Assembly (NCBI GenBank): GCA_038243995.1
Contig: JBBRTV010000021.1
Coordinates: forward strand, 41,811 to 105,810
Direction of reading: 5' to 3'
DNA from: Scleromatobacter sp038243995
GTDB lineage: Bacteria; Pseudomonadota; Gammaproteobacteria; Burkholderiales; Burkholderiaceae_C
DNA: 64,000 nucleotides
This document shows positions 26,867 through 37,200 of the stretch, in pieces. The notes beneath the pieces are model-generated. The model saw only the letters and a list, made by a program, of their open reading frames with translations. It was not told the DNA's origin and made no database searches. The position numbers and the translations under genes are program-made. Position 1 is the first letter of the stretch. Every line of letters begins with the position of its first letter.

Positions 26867-28185
26867 CGCGCGGCTCCCGCGGCCCGGGTCGCGGCTCGCT
26901 CGGCTGCCTTCAGCGCGGATTTCAGGTCGGCGACCAGGTCGTCCGCATCCTCGAGGCCGATCGACAGCCGGATCGTGCCCGGCCCGATCCCGGCAGCGGC
27001 GAGCGCGGCGTCGTCCATGCGGAAATGTGTCGTCGAGGCCGGGTGGATCACGAGCGAGCGACAGTCGCCGACGTTGGCGAGATGCGAGAAGATCTGCAGC
27101 GCCTCGATGAACGCCACCCCCTGGGCGCGGCTGCCCTTGAGGTCGAAGCTGAACACCGACCCGCAGCCGCGGGGCAGCAGCACCTGCGCGAGCGCGTGAT
27201 CCGGGTGCGATTCGAGCTCCGGATAGCCGACGTGCGACACCATCGGATGCGCTGCCAGGAACGCCACGACCTTGCGCGCGTTGGCGACGTGGCGCTCCAT
27301 GCGCAATGGCAGCGTCTCGATGCCCTGCAGGATCAGCCAGGCGGTATGCGGGCTCATGCAGGCGCCGAAGTCGCGCAGGCCTTCGCGGCGCGCGCGCAAC
27401 AGGAAGGCGCCGACGGTGCTCTCCTCGGTGAACACCATGTCGTGGAATCCCGCGTAGGGCGCGCTCAATTCGGGAAAACGACCGCTGCGATCCCAGTCGA
27501 AACGACCGGAATCGACCAGCACGCCGCCGACGACGGTGCCGTGGCCCGACAGGAACTTGGTCGCCGAGTGGAACACCAGGTCTGCACCCAGCTTGAACGG
27601 CTGCTGCAGCCAGGGCGTCGTGAACGTCGCGTCGACCAGCAGCGGAACGCCGGCCTCGTGGGCGATCTGCGCGACGCGGGGGATGTCGAGCACGTCGAGA
27701 CCGGGATTTCCGAGCGACTCGCCGAACAGCATCTTCGTGTCCGGGCGAATCGCAGCGCGCCAGCCGTCGATGTCGCGCGGCTTGACGAAGGTGGTCGCGA
27801 TGCCGAAACGCGCCAGCGTGTAGGCCAGGAGATTGTGCGATCCGCCGTAGAGCGCGGCGCTGGCGACGATGTGCGAGCCCGCGCCAGCGATCGTCGCGAT
27901 GGCCAGGTGCAGCGCGGCCTGGCCGCTGGCGGTCGCGATCGCCCCGACGCCGCCTTCCAGCGCCGCGACGCGTTCCTCGAACACGGCGGTGGTGGGGTTG
28001 GAGATGCGGCTGTAGACATGGCCGGCGCGCTCCATGTTGAAAAGCGACGCGGCGTGCTCGCTCGACTCGAAGACGAACGAGGTCGTCAGGTGGATCGGCG
28101 TGGCGCGTGCGCCAGTAGCGGGGTCGGGGGCAGCCCCCGCATGCAGGCTCAGGGTATCGAAACCGGGGTCGGAAGGACCGGGCAT
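26863..28185 (-). CDS. metY: O-acetylhomoserine sulfhydrylase (aminocarboxypropyltransferase)
   Basis: This PLP enzyme makes homocysteine (or methionine) from O-acetylhomoserine and sulfide (or methanethiol). The 440-residue product has the Cys/Met-metabolism family core: YSRISNPTTAVFEERVAALEGG, ASGQAALHLAI, and the PLP lysine K210 in HSATKFLSGHG. The C-terminal GTIRLSIGLEDADDL segment is standard. Its length suits MetY rather than the shorter MetB/MetC. It is divergent from the CBS-domain gene. Confidence 0.92.
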   Translation of the reverse strand: MPGPSDPGFDTLSLHAGAAPDPATGARATPIHLTTSFVFESSEHAASLFNMERAGHVYSRISNPTTAVFEERVAALEGGVGAIATASGQAALHLAIATIAGAGSHIVASAALYGGSHNLLAYTLARFGIATTFVKPRDIDGWRAAIRPDTKMLFGESLGNPGLDVLDIPRVAQIAHEAGVPLLVDATFTTPWLQQPFKLGADLVFHSATKFLSGHGTVVGGVLVDSGRFDWDRSGRFPELSAPYAGFHDMVFTEESTVGAFLLRARREGLRDFGACMSPHTAWLILQGIETLPLRMERHVANARKVVAFLAAHPMVSHVGYPELESHPDHALAQVLLPRGCGSVFSFDLKGSRAQGVAFIEALQIFSHLANVGDCRSLVIHPASTTHFRMDDAALAAAGIGPGTIRLSIGLEDADDLVADLKSALKAAERAATRAAGAAR

Positions 28186-28312
28186 TGTGGCTTTCTGCGG
28201 CGGGAAATTATGTCGCCCGGCACTCGCGAGAGAGCCGATACGCGACGCGAATGCAGCGATTGTGTGCTATGTTGAAAGCCTGTTTTTATCGATTTCGACG
28301 GAGGCGGTTGCC

Positions 28313-28777
28313 ATGAAAGTCAGTGACATCCTGCGTGTCAAGGGCAATACCTTGTTCACCGTCTCGCCAGACCAGCCGCTTGCGGAGGCCGTCACCACGA
28401 TGGCCGAGCACGACATCGGCTCCCTGGTGGTGATGGAACATGGCGAGCTCACCGGCATGCTCACATTTCGAGAGGTCATTCGCGCCATCGTGCGCAATGC
28501 GGGCGTCCTCGGCTCCACCACGATCCGCTCGGTGATGGACGATGCGCCGCTCACCTGCACGCCAGAGACGGAAATCGACGAAGTGCGCCGCATGATGCTT
28601 GGCCGCCACGCGCGCTACATGCCCGCGCTCAACGGCCAGACACTGATGGGCGTGATCTCGTTCTACGACGTCGCGCGCACGGTCGTCGAGGCACAGGATT
28701 TCGAGAACCGGATGCTCAAGGCCTACATCCGCGACTGGCCGTCCGAAGAGGACGTCAAGGTCGGCCAGAGTTTGTGA
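28313..28777 (+). CDS. CBS-domain pair protein
   Basis: A 154-residue protein consisting almost entirely of two CBS domains, which usually bind adenosine nucleotides and act as energy or nucleotide sensors. The first runs at about residues 1-62 (FTVSPDQPLAEAVTTMAEHDIGSL) and the second at about 70-130 (CTPETEIDEVRRMMLGRHARYMP). The ATG at 28313 has a GGAGG eight bases upstream. No partner domain is fused. Tandem repeats begin directly after the stop codon. Confidence 0.9.
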   Translation: MKVSDILRVKGNTLFTVSPDQPLAEAVTTMAEHDIGSLVVMEHGELTGMLTFREVIRAIVRNAGVLGSTTIRSVMDDAPLTCTPETEIDEVRRMMLGRHARYMPALNGQTLMGVISFYDVARTVVEAQDFENRMLKAYIRDWPSEEDVKVGQSL

Positions 28778-28778
28778 A

Positions 28779-29160
28779 ATGACGGCCCCCACGCTCCCTC
28801 CGGTCGCTGCGGGGATGACGGCCCCCACGCTCCCTTTGGTCGCTGCCCCCCGAGGGGGTGTTCGGGTCGGCTCGGCTGCGAGCCTCGCTTCCCTCCACTT
28901 GGTTGGGCCTGCGGCCGGCTGAAACCTTCGCGGGGGGGGGGGTGACGGCCCCCACGCTCCCTTCGGTCGCTGCCCCCCGAGGGGGTGGTCGGGTCGGCTC
29001 GGCTGCGAGCCTCGCTTCCCTCCACTTGGTCGGGCCTGCGGCCGGCTGGGATGACGGCCCCCACGCTCCCTCCGGTCGCTGCCCCCCGAGGGGGTGTTCG
29101 GGTCGGCTCGGCTGCGAGCCTCGCTTTCCTCTTCTTGGATGGGCCTGCGGCCGGCTTGAG
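28779..29160. repeat. Tandem intergenic repeat, three full units plus one truncated
   Basis: The 467 bp between the CBS gene and the GGDEF-EAL gene hold head-to-tail copies of a 108-128 bp unit: a truncated copy 28779-28814, then full units at 28815-28942, 28943-29050 and 29051-29160. Each full unit begins TGACGGCCCCCACGCTCCCT and contains three short inverted repeats: CCCCC-CGA-GGGGG, GGCTCG-GCTG-CGAGCC and GGCC-TGC-GGCC. Unit 2 ends in a run of 11 Gs (28932-28942). Units differ at a few bases. The same unit recurs at 63745-64000. The remaining 84 bases to 29244 show nothing. Confidence 0.95.
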
Positions 29161-29244
29161 CATTCGCTTGCGAGCGATTCCTGACCAGCGGTCGGCCTCG
29201 GCACAACTCGAGCTGCTCGATCCGTCAGATTGGGCGGTCGGCGT

Positions 29245-31623
29245 TCAGGCGGCGACGAGAGGGGTTGGGCTGAGCGTGGAGGTGCTGGCGGTGGCGATGG
29301 CTTGTTCGGACTCGCGGGCGGCGATCCAGGTTTGGAGTGCGGCGGCGTCGATGGGGCGGCAGAAGCGGTAGCCCTGCACCATGTCGCAGCCTTCGCGGCG
29401 CAGGAACTGGTGTTGGGCGTCGGTTTCGACGCCTTCGGCGACCGTCTGAAGGTTGAGCGCGCGCGCCATCTGGATGATGGCTTGGACGATCGCACGGTCG
29501 TCCGGGTCGGTGTCGATGTCGCGCACGAAGGACTGGTCTATCTTCAGCGTGTGGAGCGGGAAGCGCTTCAGGTGGCTGAGCGACGAGTAGCCGGTGCCGA
29601 AATCGTCCAGCGACAGGCGCACGCCCAGCGCATGCAGCGCGTCCATCATCGAAATCGCCGCGGCGGGGTTGGCCATGACGCTTTCGGTGAGTTCCAGCTC
29701 CAGGTACTCTGCCGGCAGCCCGGCGTCGGTCAGGGCGCGCTGGACCACGTCCGGCAGCGCCGGGTGGCGGAATTGCACGGCGGACAGGTTGACGGCCACC
29801 ACCATCGGCGACACGCCGGCATCGATCCAGGTCTTCAATTGCGTCACCGCGGTGCGCAGCACCCATTCGCCGATCGCGACGATCTGGCCGCTGGTCTCGG
29901 CGAGCGGGATGAACTCTGCGGGCGAGACCATGCCGAGTTCGGGGTGGCGCCAGCGCAGCAAGGCTTCGACGCCGACCAGCGAGATGCCGTCCGCTGCGAG
30001 CTGGGGCTGGTAATGCAGCAGCAACTCCTGGCGCTCGAGTGCGCGGCGAAGCGCAGATTCGAGCTGCAGCCGGCGGGCGGAGCGTTGCTGCATCCCGGCC
30101 GCGAAGAATCGCCAGGTGGCCTTGCCTTCGTGCTTGGCGCGGTACATCGCCGTATCGGCATTGCGCGAGAGGATCTCGTAGTCGTCGCCGTCGGAAGGGT
30201 AGTTCGCGATGCCGATGGACATCGTCATGCTCAGTTCGTGCCCTTGCACCATGCAGGGCTCGGCCAACCGCTCGAGCAGCTTCGCGGCCACCAGTTCGGC
30301 GCCCGCCGTGTCTGCGCCGGGCAGCAGGACGGCGAACTCGTCCCCGCCCAGCCTGGCGACCGTGTCGCACTCGCGCAGGCTGCCCTCCAGGCGGCGCGCC
30401 ACCTCGCCAAGCAGGGCGTCGCCGACGCTGTGGCCGAGGGTGTCGTTGATGTTCTTGAACTGGTCGAGATCCATGAACATCAGCGCGAACGGCCGATGGT
30501 CGCGGCGCGACACGCTGGTCAGCTGGCCGACGCGGTCGGCCAGCAGGCTGCGGTTGGGGAGGTCGGTCAGCGTGTCGACATGCGCCAGCCGCACGAGATT
30601 GCGCTCGACTTCGCGGAACTGCGTGATGTCGTTCAGGATGCCGATGAAGTGGGTCGTCGCGCCGCTCGCGTCGCGCTGCTGCGTGATCGCCGCCCAGCAG
30701 GTGTAGAGGCTGCCATCCTTGCGCGAAGTACGTACTTCGCCCTGCCATTGGCCGCTGGTGAGCAGGGCGGTGCGGACCTGGCGTCGCACGTCGCGCCGCC
30801 CGATGCCGAAGCCGAGCGCGGCCGTCTGCTGGCCCTGCAGTTCGCTGGCGTCGTAGCCGCTGATATCGCAGAACGCCTGGTTGACGGTGACGACACGGCC
30901 GTCGCGGTCGGCGATCACGAAGCCTTCCCGGGCCTGCTCGAACACGGCGGCGGCGAGGTGGAGCTTGTCCTCGGCGGCTTTGCGCAGCGTGACGTCGCGC
31001 CCCTCGACCAGCAGGTTAGGTGGCACGTTGCGCCTGCGCGGGATCGGGCGGATCGACAGCTCGAGCGTCAGGTCGCAGCCCTCGGGGCGCGCCAGCGTCA
31101 GTTCGTGCGTGATCACCGTGCCGCCGACGGCCAGCGCGATGGCGGCCTGGAGCGCGTCGGATTGCACGGCGCCGATGGCGAGCGCGCCGATCTCGCCGAA
31201 GCAGCGGCCGGCGATCTCGGGATGGGAGACCCGCAGCCACTGGCGGCCGGTGCTGTTCATGTGGCGCAGGGCGCCATTCGGGTCGAGCACGCAGACGAGC
31301 TGGGGGCTTTGATCGATGAGGCGGTTGGCCAGCCGCTCGCGCTGCAGCGAGTGGCGCGTGCGGAAGATCTGCGCGAACAGGGCGCCCGTGAGCCCGAGCA
31401 GCGCGGTGGCGCCCAGCCAGAAGAGCCACAGCGGCAGGGCGACGACGGGGTGCGGTTCGTTGTGCATCGGCGCGGCGGCAGCGCCGACGCAGGCGAGGAC
31501 GGCGACGCCGGCGAGCAGGGCGCGAACGCGCGAGGCGGCGAACGGCAGGTGCGCGGAGGCGCGCGCCTGCCGTTCGCCGTCTGCGCCGCCCGCGAGGGGA
31601 CATGAGGGGCCGGATGACAGCAT
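29245..31623 (-). CDS. Membrane PAS-PAS-GGDEF-EAL cyclic-di-GMP enzyme
   Basis: A 792-residue signalling protein that could both make and degrade cyclic-di-GMP. The N-terminus has two membrane helices (LLAGVAVLACVGAAAA and LWLFWLGATALLGLTGALF). Two PAS domains follow (about 100-215 and 220-345). The GGDEF domain has an intact motif at 426-430 and an RECD inhibitory site just before it. The EAL domain has E553-A-L and DDFGTGYSSL. Both active sites look complete. The start is uncertain: I chose ATG 31623; a GTG at 31692 is in frame. It is divergent from aroC. Confidence 0.9.
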   Translation of the reverse strand: MLSSGPSCPLAGGADGERQARASAHLPFAASRVRALLAGVAVLACVGAAAAPMHNEPHPVVALPLWLFWLGATALLGLTGALFAQIFRTRHSLQRERLANRLIDQSPQLVCVLDPNGALRHMNSTGRQWLRVSHPEIAGRCFGEIGALAIGAVQSDALQAAIALAVGGTVITHELTLARPEGCDLTLELSIRPIPRRRNVPPNLLVEGRDVTLRKAAEDKLHLAAAVFEQAREGFVIADRDGRVVTVNQAFCDISGYDASELQGQQTAALGFGIGRRDVRRQVRTALLTSGQWQGEVRTSRKDGSLYTCWAAITQQRDASGATTHFIGILNDITQFREVERNLVRLAHVDTLTDLPNRSLLADRVGQLTSVSRRDHRPFALMFMDLDQFKNINDTLGHSVGDALLGEVARRLEGSLRECDTVARLGGDEFAVLLPGADTAGAELVAAKLLERLAEPCMVQGHELSMTMSIGIANYPSDGDDYEILSRNADTAMYRAKHEGKATWRFFAAGMQQRSARRLQLESALRRALERQELLLHYQPQLAADGISLVGVEALLRWRHPELGMVSPAEFIPLAETSGQIVAIGEWVLRTAVTQLKTWIDAGVSPMVVAVNLSAVQFRHPALPDVVQRALTDAGLPAEYLELELTESVMANPAAAISMMDALHALGVRLSLDDFGTGYSSLSHLKRFPLHTLKIDQSFVRDIDTDPDDRAIVQAIIQMARALNLQTVAEGVETDAQHQFLRREGCDMVQGYRFCRPIDAAALQTWIAARESEQAIATASTSTLSPTPLVAA

Positions 31624-31777
31624 CTGCAGACTGTGCCCTGGATGGGGAAACCCTGACCCGTGAATAAAGCACGTCCGGGATGTCTTTTTCACGACCGTCG
31701 AGCGTGCGCAGGCTTTCCCGCGTCCCCGCTCACCAACCGCGAAGGCTCGCAGCGGGCCCGGCCTTTAGAATCGCGTC

Positions 31778-32875
31778 ATGTCAGGCAGCACCTTCGGCGA
31801 ACTCTTTCGCGTGACCAACTTCGGCGAATCGCACGGCGTGGCGATCGGTTGTGTGATCGACGGCTGCCCGCCCGGGCTGGCCTTGTGCGAGGCGGACATC
31901 CAGGTCGAACTCGACCGACGGCGCCCCGGAACCTCGCGCCACGTCACGCAACGCAAGGAGCCCGATGCCGTCGAGATACTTTCAGGGGTATATGAAGGCT
32001 TGACGACAGGTACGCCGATCGCGCTGCTGATCCGCAATACCGACCAGCGCAGCAAGGACTACGGCAACCTGCTCGACACGTTCCGCCCCGGCCACGCCGA
32101 CTACACCTACTGGCGCAAGTACGGCCTGCGCGACCCGCGCGGCGGCGGTCGCTCGTCGGCGCGGCTGACGGCGCCGATGGTCGCCGCCGGTGCCGTGGCG
32201 CGCAAGTGGCTGAAAGAGCACCGCGGCACGAGCTTCGTCGGCTGGATGAGCCAGATCGGCGACGTGGCGATTCCGTTCGTCGACGAGACCCAGATTCCGT
32301 TGAATCCGTTCTTCGCCCCGAACGCCGCGATCGTCCCGACGCTCGAGACCTACATGGACGAGCTGCGCCGCGCCGGCGATTCCTGCGGGGCGCGCGTGGA
32401 CGTGATCGCGCGCGGCGTGCCGGTCGGCCTCGGCGAGCCGCTGTTCGACAAGCTCGACGCCGACATCGCCTACGCAATGATGGGCATCAACGCCGTCAAG
32501 GGCGTCGAGATCGGCGCCGGTTTCGGCAGCGTCGCGCAACGCGGCAGCGAACATGGCGACGAGTTGACGCCCGCCGGCTTCGTCGGCAACAACTCCGGCG
32601 GCGTCCTGGGCGGCATTTCCACCGGCCAGGAACTGCGGGTTTCCATCGCCATCAAGCCGACCAGTTCGATCCGCATCCCGCGGCGATCGATCGACCGCGC
32701 CGGCGCGCCGACCGTCGTCGAGACATTCGGTCGCCACGATCCGTGCGTGGGCATCCGGGCGACGCCCATCGTCGAGGCGATGCTCGCCCTGGTCGTCATG
32801 GATCATGTGCTGGCGCATCGCGCGCAGTGCGGCGACGTGAACCTCGAGACGCCGCCGATCCCCGCCGGCGCCTGA
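31778..32875 (+). CDS. aroC: Chorismate synthase
   Basis: It catalyses the last shikimate-pathway step, EPSP to chorismate, using reduced FMN. The 365-residue product shows the three family signatures: GESHGVAIGCVIDGCPPG near the N-terminus, the GGGRSSAR loop and the C-terminal RIPRRSID region. Its length is normal. It starts 154 bases from the divergent PAS-GGDEF-EAL gene. Downstream, GACCGGGC...GCCCGGTC (32884-32905) can form a hairpin but lacks a T-run. Confidence 0.97.
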   Translation: MSGSTFGELFRVTNFGESHGVAIGCVIDGCPPGLALCEADIQVELDRRRPGTSRHVTQRKEPDAVEILSGVYEGLTTGTPIALLIRNTDQRSKDYGNLLDTFRPGHADYTYWRKYGLRDPRGGGRSSARLTAPMVAAGAVARKWLKEHRGTSFVGWMSQIGDVAIPFVDETQIPLNPFFAPNAAIVPTLETYMDELRRAGDSCGARVDVIARGVPVGLGEPLFDKLDADIAYAMMGINAVKGVEIGAGFGSVAQRGSEHGDELTPAGFVGNNSGGVLGGISTGQELRVSIAIKPTSSIRIPRRSIDRAGAPTVVETFGRHDPCVGIRATPIVEAMLALVVMDHVLAHRAQCGDVNLETPPIPAGA

Positions 32876-33045
32876 GAATAGCTGACCGGGCCCGCGCGCC
32901 CGGTCGGTCCGGTTCGTCCACGCGAACTGCATCTCGTCCCAATCCGACGGCACTTCGTCGCAATCGAGACCCGCTCGACCATCCCGGCACCCAAACTTCG
33001 CACCGATCCAGGATCAACCTGGCATAACGAAGAAGGGAAGAGGCA

Positions 33046-34242
33046 ATGCGCAAGCGCTGGTTGATAGCTGGAGTCGCGGTGGCCGTCGTGGCCGTGGGGG
33101 CGGGGCTCGCCCTGAAGGGCGGCAAGGGGAGTTCGGTCGTTCCGGCGAGCGCCGCGATGGCGGCCGACAAGCCCGACGCGAAGCCGGGCGACGCCCCGCT
33201 CGACTTCACGACCAGCGAAGCCACGAAGCCGCTGGCGCTGGCCCTGCCCCAGGTCGTCGAATTCTCGGGCGCGCTCGTCGCGCCCAACACGGCGATGGTG
33301 CGTGCGAAGGCGACCGGCACCTTGTTGACGCTCGATGTCCAGGAAGGCCAGCGCGTCAAGGCCGGGCAATCGCTGGGGCGCATCGACGTGAGCGACCTTG
33401 CCAGCCATGTCGCCGAACGCAGCGCGAACCTCGCGGCGGTCAAGACGACGCTGGCGCAGGCCGAACGCACGCACAACTCCAACGTCGGCCTGGCCAACGA
33501 CAAGTTCATCTCGCCCATCGCGCTGGATTCCTCGCGCACGCAGCTCGACAGCGCGCGCGCGCAGGTCGCGGCTGCTCAGGCGGCGTTGGATTCGAGCCGC
33601 GTCGCGCTGCGCGACGCCTCGCTCGTGGCGCCCATCGGCGGCATCATCGCGAAGCGCTACGTCGTGCCCGGCGAGAAGGTCACGGCCGAGCAGCAGGTCG
33701 TCACGATCGTCGATCTCCACATGCTCGAACTCGCGGGCACGGTCGGCACGCAGGACGTGCCGCGCCTGTCGGCCGGCATGCCGGTCGAGGTCCGCATCGA
33801 AGGCGTCGCGCAGCCCGTGCACGGCACGCTCGCGCGCATCGCGCCGGCCGCCGAGGCCGGCACGCGTTCGATCGGCGTGGCGGTGCAACTGCAGAACCCG
33901 AAGGAGACCATGCGGGCCGGACAGTACGCCGTCGCCCAGGTGCAGATCGGCGATGCGCAGCCGCGGCTGACGGTGCCGATAGGCGCGATCAGTTCGTCGT
34001 CGGGCCAGGAGTACGTGTGGACGGTGGAGCAGGGCAAGCTCCTGCGCCGCACGGTGACGACCGGCAGGCGCGACCCGGTGCGCGGTCGTGCCGAGGTGAT
34101 CGAGGGCCTGCAGCCCGATATGCTGGTGCTCGGCGCGCGTTTCGACAACCTGCGCGAAGGCGCGAAGGCGCGCGTCGTCGCGAGCGCCGCCAAGGCGACG
34201 CCGGTGCCGGCGGCTGCCGCCTCCGCCGTGGTCGCCCGGTGA
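33046..34242 (+). CDS. RND efflux periplasmic adaptor subunit
   Basis: A 398-residue membrane-fusion protein of the AcrA/MexA type. It has an N-terminal signal-anchor helix (WLIAGVAVAVVAVGAGLAL) without a lipobox. The lipoyl/barrel half-motif VRAKATGTLLTLDVQEGQRVKAGQ is followed by a short coiled-coil hairpin (about 125-190), the second lipoyl half (APIGGIIAKRYVVPGEKV) and beta-barrel domains. It precedes the RND pump gene by 34 bases. The substrates are unknown. Confidence 0.9.
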   Translation: MRKRWLIAGVAVAVVAVGAGLALKGGKGSSVVPASAAMAADKPDAKPGDAPLDFTTSEATKPLALALPQVVEFSGALVAPNTAMVRAKATGTLLTLDVQEGQRVKAGQSLGRIDVSDLASHVAERSANLAAVKTTLAQAERTHNSNVGLANDKFISPIALDSSRTQLDSARAQVAAAQAALDSSRVALRDASLVAPIGGIIAKRYVVPGEKVTAEQQVVTIVDLHMLELAGTVGTQDVPRLSAGMPVEVRIEGVAQPVHGTLARIAPAAEAGTRSIGVAVQLQNPKETMRAGQYAVAQVQIGDAQPRLTVPIGAISSSSGQEYVWTVEQGKLLRRTVTTGRRDPVRGRAEVIEGLQPDMLVLGARFDNLREGAKARVVASAAKATPVPAAAASAVVAR

Positions 34243-34276
34243 GCCGCGTCCAGCCCCATCCTCGAGGAGAACCCAC

Positions 34277-37200
34277 ATGTGGATGACGCGCGTCGCCATC
34301 AGGAATCCCGTTTTCGCGACCATGGTGATGGTGGCGTTGTGCGTGCTCGGGATGTTTTCGTACAAGCGGCTGGGTGTCGAGCAGATGCCCGACATCTCGG
34401 CGCCCGTCGTCTTCGTCAGCGTGCTCTATCCGGGCGCGTCGCCCGCGGCGGTCGAGACCGAGATCACCAAGCCGCTGGAAGACGCCCTGAACGGCATCGC
34501 CGGCGTCAAGATGATCCGCTCGAACAGCTATGAGGGACGCAGCGAGACCGTCGTGGAATTCAACATCTCCGCCGACATGAACCGCGCCACCCAGGAGGTG
34601 CGCGACAAGGTGTCGGTGGTGCAGTCGAGCTTCAACCGCGATGTGAAGGCGCCGTTCGTCAGCCGCTTCGACGGCGACAATGCGCAGCCGACGGTCGTGC
34701 TCGCGCTGCTGGCAACCGGCCGCAGCGATCGCGAGCTGTCCCTGATTGCCGACCAGACGGTGCAGAAGCGCCTCACCAGCGTGGAAGGCGTGGCGCGCGT
34801 CACGCCCCTCGGCCTCGTGACCCGCCAGGTGCGCATCGACCTGGATCCGCAGCGCCTGCGCGGTTTCGGATTGACGCCCGCCGACGTGTCCGCGGCCGTC
34901 GTGCGCGCGAACACCGACCAGCCGGTGGGCCTGCTCGCCAGCGCGAACGAAGATTCGCTGGTGCGCGTCGAAGGTCGGGTCCTCGATCCCAAGCAGTTCG
35001 CCAACGTCGTCGTCGCGCGCAACGCGAGCGGCGGCGTGGTGATGCTGGGCGACGTCGGCAAGCTCGTGGAGCGCGAACAGGAACCCGATTCGCTGTCCCG
35101 CATCAACGGCAAGCCCGCCGTCACGTTCAACATCTACAAGCAGCAGGACGCCAACATCGTCAAGACCGGCGCCGCGATCAAGGACGCCGCCGACGAGATG
35201 CGCAAGTCGCTGCCGCCGGGGGTCGAGCTGAAGTTGATCTACGCCAGCAGCGACTGGGTCGAGCAGTCGCTGGACGGCGTGAAGAAGACCCTGGTCGAGG
35301 GCGCGCTGCTGACGATCGCAATCGTCTTCCTGTTCCTCCACAGCTGGCGCTCGACGATCATCACCGGGCTCACGCTGCCGATCGCCGTGATCGCGTCGTT
35401 CATCGCCATCAACGCGTTCGGCTTCACGCTGAACTTCATGACGATGATGGCACTGAGCCTGTGCATCGGGCTGCTGATCGACGATGCCATCGTCGTGCGG
35501 GAGAACATCGTCCGCCATGTCGGCATGGGGCAGGATCACCATACGGCCGCCCGTATCGGCACCGACGAGATCGGTCTCGCGGTGATGGCCACCACGTTCG
35601 CGATCTGCGCGGTGTTCGTGCCCGTCGCCTTCATGAAGGGCATCGTCGGCAAGTTCTTCTTCCCGTTCGGCATCACGGTCGTCTCGGCCGTCGTCGTGTC
35701 GCTGTTCGTCAGCTTCACGCTCGATCCGATGCTGTCCTCGATCTGGAAAGACCCGCCCGCGGCGACGCTCGGCCGCGTCTGGGGCATCGGCCACCTGATG
35801 CGCGCGGTCGATCGCGGCATGGGCGGGCTGCATTCGGTCTATGAGCACCTGATCACCTGGGCTTTCAGTGGCCGGCGCTACCGTGTCTTCGTGCCACCGG
35901 TACCGGCCTACGGCTTCGGCTTCGACCGCGCCGGCAGGCGCCTGCACGAAGGGCGGCGCGGCCTGCGCTTCGCCACGCTGACCCCGCGCGGCGTGGTGCT
36001 GTGGTGCGCGGTGGCGACGTTCGCCGGCGCGATCTTCCTCGCGACGAAGATCGGCGCCGAGGCGATCCCGCAGACCGACCAGAGCTACACGCAGATCAAC
36101 GTGACGATGCCCGTGGGCACCAGCCTGAAGCGTGCCGACGAGAAGATGAAGCAGGTCGAGGACATCATCGCGAAGATGCCCGAGATCGACACGCTGTCGA
36201 CGCAGGTCGGTGGCGACAACGGCCACAACACGGCCAACATCGGCATCGGCCTGAAGCCCCGCCACGATCGCAAGCTGTCGCAGGCGCAGGTCGAGGACGA
36301 GATCCGCAAGCGGCTGGAGAACGTGCCCGGCATCTCGATCGCGCTCGGCAATCGTCCTATCTATGTCGCGATCCTGGGGCCCGACCCGACCGTGCTCGAC
36401 CAGATCAACGCCGACCTGGGCGCGAAGATCCGCAAGATCAAGGGCGTGACCGACTTCGAGTCCTCGGTCAAGCCGGGCCTGCCGGCCTTCGCGATCCGCG
36501 TGCGCCCGGATGCGGCGCGCGAGCTCGGCCTGACGGCGACCGAGCTGGCGGCCAGCCTGCGTGCCTACGTGCAGGGCGACGTGTCGACCTACTGGACGAC
36601 GCCCGACGGCCAGCAGGTCGAAGTGCAGTTGCGCCTGCCGGAAGCGAGTCGCCAGAGCGTGGCCCAGCTCGACCAGCTCCCGGTGGCCTATGCCAAGGAC
36701 GGCACGCCCATCACGCTGGCCAGCGTCGCGACGATAACGCAGGTGACCAACCCGGACGTCATCAAGCGCCAGGACCTCCAGCGGCGCCAGGCGATCTACG
36801 CGGGCATCGACGCGAAGTCGGGCCGCACGAGCGGCGACGTCAACGCGGACGTCGACAAGATCGTCAAGTCGACCGTGCTGCCGCCGGGCTACCGCTTCGA
36901 CGTCGGCGGCTCCGCCAAGGACCAGGACGAGATCTTCGGCAACATCGGCAGTGCGCTGGGCCTGGCGCTCATCTTCATCTACATCGTGCTCGCGAGCCAG
37001 TTCGGCAGCTTCCTGCAGCCGCTGGCGATCATGGCGTCGCTGCCCCTGTCGCTGATAGGCGTGATGGTGTCGCTGAAGGTGTGGGGGTCGACGATCAACC
37101 TGTTCTCGCTGATCGGCCTGATCATGCTCATGGGGCTCGTCACCAAGAACGCCATCTTGCTGGTCGACTTCGCGAACCACGCCCGCAAGGCCGGCGCCAC

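Noticed and set aside
28779..29160. Possible CRISPR array
   Set aside because: The units are head-to-tail copies of over 100 bp with no unique spacers between short repeats, and no cas gene is present.
32884..32905. Terminator after aroC
   Set aside because: GACCGGGC/GCCCGGTC forms a good stem, but no T-run follows on either strand, so termination is unsupported.
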